Source: Chloroflexota bacterium (GTDB lineage: Bacteria; Chloroflexota; Dormibacteria; Dormibacterales; Dormibacteraceae). Taken from it: a DNA stretch of 12,695 nt. Location: NCBI GenBank assembly GCA_005880345.1, contig VBGE01000215.1, positions 1 through 12,695 on the forward strand, in the 5' to 3' direction. The notes below the pieces were generated by a model. It was not told the origin of the DNA, did no database searches, and saw nothing but the letters and a program-made list of their open reading frames with translations. Of the stretch, positions 7,194 through 12,695 are shown piece by piece. A program made the position numbers and the translations under genes. Positions within the stretch are counted from its first letter, which is position 1. The number at the start of each line of letters is the position of its first letter.

Positions 7194-7985
7194 ATGTCGA
7201 TCTCGGTAGTGGGCCGGCAGACCGAACTGCAAGGCATTGGGACGTTCCTCGAGTCAATAAACGGTGGGCCCCGGGCGCTGATGCTTTACGGCGAGGCTGG
7301 CATCGGCAAGACGACCCTTTGGCAGGAGGGCACAGCGGAAGCGAGGCGCCACGGGTATGCGGTCCTACTCTGCCGGCCGGCACAATCTGAGGTCCAGCTG
7401 TCGTACTCGTCGATAGCAGACCTGCTGGCCGATCTCGACGAAGCGGTGCTGAGCCGACTGCCCACCCCCCAGCGCGAAGCGCTAGAAGTGGTTCGTCTGC
7501 GCTCCCAAAAACCACACGCAACGGTGGACCGCCGCCTCGTCGCCACAGCTTTCCTCGCCGTTCTGCAACGGCTCTGCGACCGAACTCCCGTCTTGCTTGC
7601 AGTCGACGACTTCCAATGGCTCGACCGCACCAGCGCTCAAGCAATCGAGTTCGCTGCCAGACGCGTCACAGGAAAAATCGGATTCATGATTTCGTTCCGG
7701 ACGACCGCACGCAACCTCGATGAGCCCGCATTTCGAGTTGCAAGCCCCGATGGCATCTACCGTCTCGATGTCGGGCCGCTGAGCCTTGCCGCCATTCATC
7801 ATGTTCTCAGAGAGCGCTTTGGACGCACGTATCCACATCCGATACTGGTGCGAATCCACGAGGCTTCCGCTGGGAATCCTTTTTTGGCCCTCGAACTTGT
7901 TCGTGTGCACGGGAGCGGCATTGGTCTAGGGCCACGTCGAAGCTCTGCGACAAATTGTCGGGGCGACTGCAGCCGCTTCGCTTGA
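7194..7985 (+). CDS. LuxR-type AAA regulator, N-terminal ATPase fragment
   Basis: The N-terminal part of a large ATP-binding LuxR-family (LAL/MalT-like) transcription regulator. VVGRQTEL opens an AAA_16-type domain; Walker A is GEAGIGKTT (residues 33-41), Walker B is LLAVDDFQWLD (134-144), and the GNPFLALEL motif near 228-236 is typical of the end of the ATPase core. After about residue 240 the frame becomes meaningless (Arg/Ser/Cys-rich) and stops at 7985. The continuing sequence is in another frame from 7930 onward. ATG 7194 is chosen because the family normally begins a few residues before VGR; the upstream extension to 7071 is not protein-like. The protein would be cytoplasmic and bind DNA with the domain encoded by the next entry. 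It is divergent from the DUF4242-like gene. Confidence 0.85.
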   Translation: MSISVVGRQTELQGIGTFLESINGGPRALMLYGEAGIGKTTLWQEGTAEARRHGYAVLLCRPAQSEVQLSYSSIADLLADLDEAVLSRLPTPQREALEVVRLRSQKPHATVDRRLVATAFLAVLQRLCDRTPVLLAVDDFQWLDRTSAQAIEFAARRVTGKIGFMISFRTTARNLDEPAFRVASPDGIYRLDVGPLSLAAIHHVLRERFGRTYPHPILVRIHEASAGNPFLALELVRVHGSGIGLGPRRSSATNCRGDCSRFA

Positions 7986-8013
7986 AAGTGCAGAGGATCT
8001 TGGTATCGTCGAG

Positions 8014-9846
8014 GTGGACGGTCCGGTGGTCCGATTCACCCATCCGATCCTCGCCTCTGCCGTATACAGCATGGCATCGCCTAAACAGCGACGAGCAATG
8101 CATAGGCAAATCGCCAGTACCCAGCTCGACATCGAAGAGCGAGCCCGCCACTTGGCCCTTGCTGCGACCAGCCGCGATGAGGAGACAATCAGGGCGCTGG
8201 ACGAGGCCGCAGAAAATGCCAGCACACGCGGTGCAGCCGCGGCCGCGGCCGATCTCCTTGAACTGGCACTCAAGCTCGGCGCGCATGACGTCAGCCGCAT
8301 GATTCGCGCCGCGGCGCATCACTATGACGCGGGGGATCCCATGCGCGCGAGAGATCTACTCGAAGAGGCGATTGACAAATTGCCGCCAGGGGAGCTGCGG
8401 GCGGAGGCGCTGAGACTTCTCGCCAGGGAGCGCATTTACGACGATAGCTACCAGGCTGCGGCCCCCCTCCTCGAACGGGCGCTTGCTGACGCCGGCACCG
8501 ACTTGCTGCGCGTCCAAATCGAAATCGATCTCTCGTTCGTGCTCTTCAATCTGGGTCGTCTCGAAGATGCATTGAGCTCTTCTGAACGCATGGTCAAAGA
8601 CGCCGAACGCCTTGCTGATACCGCCTTGATTGCCCAAGCATTGGCGCTCGCGGCAAGCATCCGATTCATGGCGGGAATGGGTTTGGACGAGCCAACTCTA
8701 AAGCGGGCGCTCGCCTTGGAAAGTCGCGTCCATTCCGGGCCGATTGCCCTGACCCCATCGTTAATGGCCAGCCTGATCTGGATGTGGTCGGGTCGACTTG
8801 ATCAGGCCGATATCGGGCTCGAAGCGCTGCACCGCGAATGCCTCGAGAAGGGCGCCGAGAACGATTTAGTGTTCCTCGGCTTCCAGCGTGAGGCGCTTGC
8901 GTGCTGGCGCGGTGATCTCGCCTCCGCAACGCAGGTCGCCAATGATTCTTACGAGCGTGCGCTGCAACTGGGCACCGAGCTGCCGCTCGCCATAGCGTTA
9001 TCGGCCAAAGCACATGCCGCCGCATTTCGTGGCGATGTCGCGGAAGCAAGGAAAGAGGCAGAAGCCTCTTTTGAGATCCTTCAACGAGGGACGCTGGCGA
9101 CGGTAGCACTCGCCCCACTCGGCACGCTTGGGTTTATCGAGCTCTCGGTCGATGACTATCAGGCCGCCGCGACGCGGCTGGCGCCAATGGCGGCAGGCGC
9201 CATTGCGGTGGGGCTCCGCGAGCCATCGATTGTGCCATTTGCACCCAATGCCGCAGAAGCGCTCATCGCGGTCGGCAAGCTGGATGAGGCGACGGTGCTT
9301 GTCGACTGGCTTGAAGACCACGGCCGCCGCCTCGACCGTGCATGGGCCTTGGCAGCTGGCGGTCGCTGCCGCAGTCTTCTGCTCGCCGCAGCGGGCGAGC
9401 TTGAGGCATCGATCCGATGCTGCAAGCTAGCGCTGGCGCAGCATGATCGGATCGAAATGCCCTTCGAGCGAGGTCGAACGATGCTGGTTCTAGGGCGGCT
9501 GCAACGCCGCCGAGGTACGCGGAGGGAAGCTAAAACGTCATTAGAAGCTGCACTTGACGCTTTCACCATCACGGGCACGAGACTTTGGGCTGAGAAGGCG
9601 CAGCGCGAACTTGCTCGTCTTGGTATCCGGCGGGGAAAGGGCGGCGAGCTGACACCGTCGGAACACCGGATCGCACAGCTGGCGGCGAATGGACAGACCA
9701 ACCGGCAGGTCGCTGCTGCGATGTTGATCAGCCCGAAAACGGTCGAGGCCAACCTTGCCCGTGTCTACCAAAAGCTGGACATACGCTCGCGTGCCGAGCT
9801 CGGGCGTCGAATGGCTGAGAAGCAACTCCGAATCCCGACACCCTGA
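8014..9846 (+). CDS. LuxR-type AAA regulator, C-terminal fragment with HTH
   Basis: The C-terminal part of the same regulator. GTG 8014 is only the first possible start; sense codons of this frame begin at 7930, after a TAG at 7927, and encode the family's typical ALRQIVGATAAASLESAEDLGIV stretch followed by VRFTHPILASAVY (split here only by normal residues). Residues ~60-530 are TPR-like helical pairs that serve as the signal-sensing region. Residues ~544-600 are a GerE/LuxR helix-turn-helix: ELTPSEHRIAQLAANGQTN, then QVAAAMLISPKTVEANLARV and YQKLDIRSRAEL. Compared with relatives, the link between the ATPase core and this part lacks roughly 35 residues ('...lv..RL..L....'), so the break looks like a deletion plus a frameshift rather than one indel. 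If real, the regulator is inactive or made as two pieces. Confidence 0.88.
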   Translation: MDGPVVRFTHPILASAVYSMASPKQRRAMHRQIASTQLDIEERARHLALAATSRDEETIRALDEAAENASTRGAAAAAADLLELALKLGAHDVSRMIRAAAHHYDAGDPMRARDLLEEAIDKLPPGELRAEALRLLARERIYDDSYQAAAPLLERALADAGTDLLRVQIEIDLSFVLFNLGRLEDALSSSERMVKDAERLADTALIAQALALAASIRFMAGMGLDEPTLKRALALESRVHSGPIALTPSLMASLIWMWSGRLDQADIGLEALHRECLEKGAENDLVFLGFQREALACWRGDLASATQVANDSYERALQLGTELPLAIALSAKAHAAAFRGDVAEARKEAEASFEILQRGTLATVALAPLGTLGFIELSVDDYQAAATRLAPMAAGAIAVGLREPSIVPFAPNAAEALIAVGKLDEATVLVDWLEDHGRRLDRAWALAAGGRCRSLLLAAAGELEASIRCCKLALAQHDRIEMPFERGRTMLVLGRLQRRRGTRREAKTSLEAALDAFTITGTRLWAEKAQRELARLGIRRGKGGELTPSEHRIAQLAANGQTNRQVAAAMLISPKTVEANLARVYQKLDIRSRAELGRRMAEKQLRIPTP

Positions 9847-9988
9847 AGTCGGCTCTAGCCGCCAGATAGGGAAACGCCCGATGCGAGCCTGCTAGGCGGC
9901 TGATAGCGTCGCGATCGGCACGCGCCGGAGGTTGAACTGGTGCGCCCGTGCACTCGCATCCGCAAGTTGTCGGATTAGGAGTACGAAC
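9847..9988. promoter_or_regulatory. Leader region and ribosome binding site of the secreted-protein gene
   Basis: AGGAG at 9977-9981 lies seven bases before ATG 9989, a standard Shine-Dalgarno site that fixes the start of the secreted protein. AGCCGCC (9857-9863) and GGCGGCT (9895-9901) form a wide inverted repeat after the LuxR stop. With 31 bases between arms and no T-run it is a poor terminator candidate. No clear -10 box is visible. Confidence 0.5.
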
Positions 9989-10173
9989 ATGATCCGCGGA
10001 AGAGCCATGAAGTCGACACGCCGTGCCCTGTTTCTGATAGCCGCGGTGCTCGCGATCTCGGCCCTTTTCGCACCGCCTGCGGCTGCCCAAAAAGGCGCCG
10101 GCCTACTCCCGGCCGGCATCTACCATTTCGACTTCACCGGGGCCGTTTGCGTGCCTGCTGCTCGAGCATCCGT
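9989..10173 (+). CDS. Signal peptide and first segment of a secreted repeat protein (frameshifted)
   Basis: This reads a start, a twin-basic N-region, a hydrophobic core and an APPAAAQ cleavage region: a Sec signal peptide of about 33 residues, followed by GAGLLPAGIYHFDFTGAVCVP. After about 10170 this frame turns Arg/His-rich and senseless (it runs on to 10759), while the frame one base over becomes protein-like (SDFRIDNRLGSATLNTT). Removing one G near 10171 would join CVPAARAS to SDFRIDN and restore a continuous protein. The start is firm because AGGAG sits seven bases upstream. The rest of the protein is the next entry. Confidence 0.7.
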
Positions 10174-10223
10174 CGGACTTCAGGATCGACAACCGGCTCG
10201 GAAGCGCAACTCTGAACACGACG

Positions 10224-11132
10224 TTGACCCCTTCCACTCCGACCTGTCCGGGCTTCGGCCCACCACTGACGACCAGCATCGGCATCAACGCAACCTGGAC
10301 CGGCGTTGGCCCGCTGGCCAACTCGACCGGAGCAAGCGATTACTCGTGCGCCACGTACACCGCTCAGAGCGCCAACCGTGGCCTGACCAACACGGCCACC
10401 GCCAACCTCACCCTTACGACGGTCACAACGCCGGGCGGCACTACCAACACGACGTTTCCGCCTACCCAAACCGCGCTCAACTTCAATCACTCCGACGTCC
10501 AGGCCCACGGGACCGTCGATCCCGGTTGCGGGCCCACCGGTTTTGGCATCGGCCCAACGCCGGCCGGCCATTCCCACTTCTTCGGACTTTTCGCGAACGG
10601 CTTCTTTGGAGCTCCACCGTTCTCGTTCGACCAGGTCTCTCTGGTGCAGAGCAGCACGTCGTTCCAGCCGGCCGGGCGACCGGCGAGCGGCGCCGCCGAG
10701 GACGACCTCAATGTGTCCCTGTTCAGCGGTTCAGGATGCTTCGTGATTCCCTCGTCTGATGTCGTGACGAACGGCCTTGTGTCAGCGTCTGTCCAGACGA
10801 CGATTCCAGGACCGAATCCGCCGGTCTGCGCCGGCAGCTTCCCGCCATTCGGCCTGAACTTCCCGATGACTGTGAGTGCGACGTGGACAGCGCAAGGTCC
10901 AGTGATGACAGTGCACGACCAAAACAACTATCACTGCTTGGGCTACACCCAGGCGACGTCGACTTTCGTGCAGGCGGTTGGCGCCACCTCAACGGCGACC
11001 ATCACCATGCCCGATTACTTCGGCAATCCGCAAACGCAGACCCTGAACAACGGCTTTGGCAACATCACCCAGGTCAGCCAGAGGGTTCAAGCGAACGGGG
11101 TGTTGCAGCAGTCATGTCTCATCCGCGCGTGA
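10224..11132 (+). CDS. Secreted protein with duplicated four-cysteine repeat
   Basis: The main body of an exported protein of unknown function. 10224 is only a TTG inside the frame; the true coding sequence begins with the signal peptide at 9989 and enters this frame at about 10171. It is rich in Thr, Asn, Gly and Pro with few charged residues, as expected for an extracellular beta protein. Two halves are homologous: INATWTGVGP...DYSC (21-42) and VSATWTAQGP...NYHC (217-238), preceded by PTCPGFGPPL and PVCAGSFPPFG. Each half has four cysteines: C(10151), C8, C42, C102 and C172, C202, C238, C298 in this frame's numbering, with spacings of about 32/34/60 and 30/36/60. Two disulfides per repeat are likely. 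The halves are joined by a Gly/Phe-rich linker. I recognise no family. A strong hairpin follows 29 bases after the stop. Confidence 0.82.
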   Translation: MTPSTPTCPGFGPPLTTSIGINATWTGVGPLANSTGASDYSCATYTAQSANRGLTNTATANLTLTTVTTPGGTTNTTFPPTQTALNFNHSDVQAHGTVDPGCGPTGFGIGPTPAGHSHFFGLFANGFFGAPPFSFDQVSLVQSSTSFQPAGRPASGAAEDDLNVSLFSGSGCFVIPSSDVVTNGLVSASVQTTIPGPNPPVCAGSFPPFGLNFPMTVSATWTAQGPVMTVHDQNNYHCLGYTQATSTFVQAVGATSTATITMPDYFGNPQTQTLNNGFGNITQVSQRVQANGVLQQSCLIRA

Positions 11133-11373
11133 TGAAACGATTAGCCGACGGAAAGATGCGGTGGGCCGCCGAGTGAGCCGGCGGCCCAGATTCTTCACGC
11201 GATGACGCGACCTCGGCGCCAATCGGGTTCAGGCGGACGCGCACGGAGCCAAGTGGGTGCGGGGAGAATGAGGCGTCGATAGGGTTTCGGGACTGGGTTT
11301 CCCTGCGTTCCAATCCGTGGCCCGATATCGGTCGGGCGATGAACATCGCGCGGCCACTACGCGTGATGAAACG
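11126..11373 (+). repeat. 14-base direct repeat pair
   Basis: CGCGTGATGAAACG occurs at 11126-11139, where it includes the TGA of the secreted-protein gene, and again at 11360-11373. The copies are 234 bases apart and bracket the terminator. The second copy lies in otherwise unassigned DNA. The rest of 11189-11476 holds no gene I can support; a nominal minus-strand frame there simply reads both repeat copies. Confidence 0.55.
11162..11188 (+). terminator. Hairpin terminator after the secreted-protein gene
   Basis: A perfect 10-base stem, TGGGCCGCCG (11162-11171) and CGGCGGCCCA (11179-11188), with a seven-base loop, is followed by a weakly T-rich GATTCTTC. It starts 29 bases after the stop codon. 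The stem is strong; the short T-tract makes it less certain as a pure intrinsic terminator. Confidence 0.7.
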
Positions 11374-11476
11374 GTATGGAGTCGCGGGCCATCTGGGCGC
11401 TCGGCAAGTCATTAGGAGCACACCGGGTTGGGGAAAAGCGTGCCGGCGAGCACCTCTAGCTACCTAATCGGCCGAT

Positions 11477-11803
11477 ATGAGAATCCGTAAGGGGACCCAG
11501 CGTCGGAGGATGAATCGAGGGTGGCTTGCGGGCTGCGGGGTTGCCCTAACTGTTTGGGTGGTGGTTGCCCTACTTACTGTCTTCTTTGGGATGACATTTG
11601 CACCTCCATATACCCCTTATGGGGGGCTTGTTATGCTCGCGTTGGCACTTGCCGCGCCTTCAGCCCTTAGATTGATTCGCAGCTATCGATTCCGACGCTT
11701 TGATGCCACGGATATCCTCGCGATCGTCTTTCTACTGGTCGCTCTGGCTCTGTTCGTCTGGTCCAATCAACAACTTGCCTCTCCTCGCCCGGCCGTCTTT
11801 TAG
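11477..11803 (+). CDS. Small three-span membrane protein
   Basis: Unrecognised, 108 residues. A basic N-terminus (RIRKGTQRRR) precedes three hydrophobic segments at about 16-38, 46-64 and 80-96, with an RLIRSYRFRRFD basic loop between the second and third. A cytoplasmic N-terminus is expected from the positive-inside pattern. ATG 11477 has no visible ribosome binding site. ATG 11510 has GGAGG directly against it, which is too close for a normal site, so the start is uncertain between these. No motif suggests function. It stands alone between two gene-free stretches. Confidence 0.6.
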   Translation: MRIRKGTQRRRMNRGWLAGCGVALTVWVVVALLTVFFGMTFAPPYTPYGGLVMLALALAAPSALRLIRSYRFRRFDATDILAIVFLLVALALFVWSNQQLASPRPAVF

Positions 11804-12167
11804 GGGGCTAAGGACAAGCTGTTCTGGTCGTGGTCCCCAGGTCAACGTTACGGCCAACCATGGACCGATAAATCGGAGTTGCACGGCACGCCTCGGACAG
11901 GAATGCCGACGGGCAAACCGTGAGAGCTGGCGGCACTCCGGCACTCGGCGAGTTCAGACCACCATTTCTGAAGGTGCCCCGCAGATCTGTTGACGCAAGG
12001 TGCTGAGGCTTCGCCGCAGCCCTTCGCTCCATGGCGCGGGCCGTGTAGCAGATCGTGTAGTAGTCGGACGGAAAGACCACTCAAATCTGGACGGACTATG
12101 TGCTCGTCATAGAAGAATCGAACTGGAATCGATCGTTTCAGTGCTTTTTGGACGAAAGGTCGCAGAA
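11804..12167. other. Gene-free stretch left of the tRNA remnant
   Basis: No frame here looks like protein. The longest minus-strand frame (from 12288) reads antisense through the tRNA fragment, so it is not a gene. A pair of near-identical 9-mers, GTGTAGCAG (12043-12051) and GTGTAGTAG (12055-12063), lies about 105 bases left of the tRNA fragment and may be integrase arm-type sites. Short GGACG[GA]A motifs recur three times between 12065 and 12156. Confidence 0.4.
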
Positions 12168-12212
12168 TTCGGGACCGTGAGGCCCCGGGTTCAAGTCGCG
12201 GGTCCCCGACCA
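12168..12212 (+). other. 3' half of tRNA-Pro(CGG); probable attachment site
   Basis: Read in tRNA numbering, 12168-12174 is an anticodon loop TTCGGGA with T33, anticodon CGG, G37 (all typical of tRNA-Pro), then a 3' anticodon stem CCGTG, a five-base variable loop, a T-arm CCGGG-TTCAAGT-CGCGG with four of five pairs, the acceptor strand GTCCCCG, discriminator A and CCA ending exactly at position 76. The expected 5' half, which would begin CGGGGAC, is absent: the five bases before the loop do not pair with CCGTG and no matching acceptor strand lies 60-100 bases upstream. A tRNA 3' half starting at the anticodon loop is the classic remnant left by tyrosine-integrase insertion. One T-stem mismatch suggests it is no longer under selection. 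Confidence 0.75.
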
Positions 12213-12269
12213 CTTCCCGAACTCGAAGGCGACGTTCCCACCTGCGACCTGACAACGCTCTTGGATTGG

Positions 12270-12286
12270 TGTAGCGCTGATGTAGC
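12270..12286 (+). repeat. TGTAGC direct-repeat pair right of the tRNA remnant
   Basis: TGTAGC at 12270-12275 and 12281-12286, 11 bases apart, about 60 bases right of the tRNA fragment. A similar pair (TGTAGC/TGTAGT, 12 bases apart) lies at 12044-12061 on the other side. Such flanking pairs could be integrase arm-type sites. Confidence 0.4.
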
Positions 12287-12320
12287 ACAACTAGTAAAGT
12301 CCGCCTGACAAGCAGGAGTA

Positions 12321-12695
12321 ATGAGAACGTTGTCTTGGCGTTCAGCCGCCGCGGGAGCAGCGCTCTTGGTTGCTATGGCATGTGGTAGTTCCTCGGTGTC
12401 CGTCGAGCGGTCGGCAGCCTCAGCGACGCCGGATGCGGCCACACGGGCTTACATCGCTTTGGTCCGCGCCTACTGGGCCGACCTTCACGCCGCCGACGTC
12501 GCGTCGGACGGTTCGGATGTCGATGCGAAGGCGTGCCTAGGAGAGATGTCGCCTTCCTCGCCAAGTGACGTGCATGTGGTCGAGCCGCAGATTTGCCGGG
12601 CGTACGCTGTGGCGACGTTGGCTGCGAATGAGAAGTTCCTCGCCAACCTAGAGACGCTCTACGCGCCTCCGAAGTTCGCGTCTGACGACCGCGCG
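12321..12695 (+). CDS. Lipoprotein, partial at window edge
   Basis: An open frame of 125 codons from ATG 12321 runs off the right end. AGGAG at 12314-12318 is a ribosome binding site, although its two-base spacing to the ATG is short. The N-terminus (MRTLSWRSAAAGAALLVAMAC) is a lipoprotein signal with C21 in a VAMAC lipobox, then a short Ser/Ala-rich linker and from about residue 40 a helical domain (ATRAYIALVRAYWADLHAAD and, later, ICRAYAVATLAANEKFLANLET). C72 and C94 may pair. I do not recognise the family and the C-terminus is missing. If the tRNA remnant marks the end of an inserted element, this gene is chromosomal flank. Confidence 0.75.
   Translation, partial: MRTLSWRSAAAGAALLVAMACGSSSVSVERSAASATPDAATRAYIALVRAYWADLHAADVASDGSDVDAKACLGEMSPSSPSDVHVVEPQICRAYAVATLAANEKFLANLETLYAPPKFASDDRA

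Noticed and set aside
10174..10759. Continuation of the signal-peptide frame
   Set aside because: After the shift it is His/Arg/Gln-rich and lies opposite a frame with two clear homologous repeats, so it is a shadow.
11848..12288. 146-residue minus-strand frame
   Set aside because: It runs antisense through the tRNA-Pro fragment and has no domain-like pattern.
12290..12320. tRNA-Val-like anticodon loop (CTGACAA)
   Set aside because: The stem has a mismatch and there is no T-arm; the segment is better explained as the leader and ribosome binding site of the lipoprotein gene.
1..12695. CRISPR array, insertion sequence or toxin-antitoxin pair
   Set aside because: No regularly spaced 25-40 base repeats, no transposase or recombinase motif, and no recognisable toxin-antitoxin pair were found on either strand.

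Overview
The window is GC-rich bacterial DNA from an organism I cannot name. Many GTG/TTG starts, Ala/Arg/Asp-rich proteins, a very large ATP-binding LuxR-type regulator, a DUF4242-like protein and two Ser/Thr/Pro-linker lipoproteins suggest an uncultivated soil lineage of the Actinomycetota or Chloroflexota/Dormibacterota kind. This placement is inference. Coding density is low, with several stretches of 250-500 bases without a gene, and two genes are broken by frameshifts, so the region looks accessory or decaying, or carries assembly indels.

Left part (1-3333, + strand): an all-helical protein of unknown function (299-1258); a non-coding stretch with an array of 10-base repeats (1325-1416); then two unrecognised multi-span membrane proteins (about 1521-2063 and 2446-3333). 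Centre left (3600-5015): an M16 (insulinase-like) metallopeptidase with an intact HxxEH zinc motif and a C-terminal tail that looks like a bacterial PH-like domain.

Centre (5349-7092, - strand): reading right to left, a DUF4242-like small protein and a lipoprotein joined by a TAATG stop/start overlap, then, after a 197-base gap, an NAD(P)-dependent short-chain dehydrogenase. Divergent from them across a 101-base gap with a central 12-base palindrome is a large LuxR-family AAA regulator (7194-9846), now in two frames with part of its ATPase C-terminal region missing. Next comes a secreted protein made of two copies of a four-cysteine repeat (9989-11132), also frameshifted near its N-terminus and followed by a strong hairpin terminator.

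Right part (11133-12695): a small membrane protein, then about 500 bases without a gene. These contain the 3' half of a tRNA-Pro(CGG) gene, from anticodon loop to CCA, without a matching 5' half; this is the usual footprint of tyrosine-integrase insertion into a tRNA gene. The window ends inside a lipoprotein gene (12321 onward). The tRNA's 12-base anticodon-loop segment recurs at 1430-1441 beside the 10-base repeat array, and both places have a pair of short TGT-type direct repeats about 105-120 bases upstream. I read this, tentatively, as two attachment-site-like ends of an integrated element or tandem elements whose integrase is outside the window or lost.
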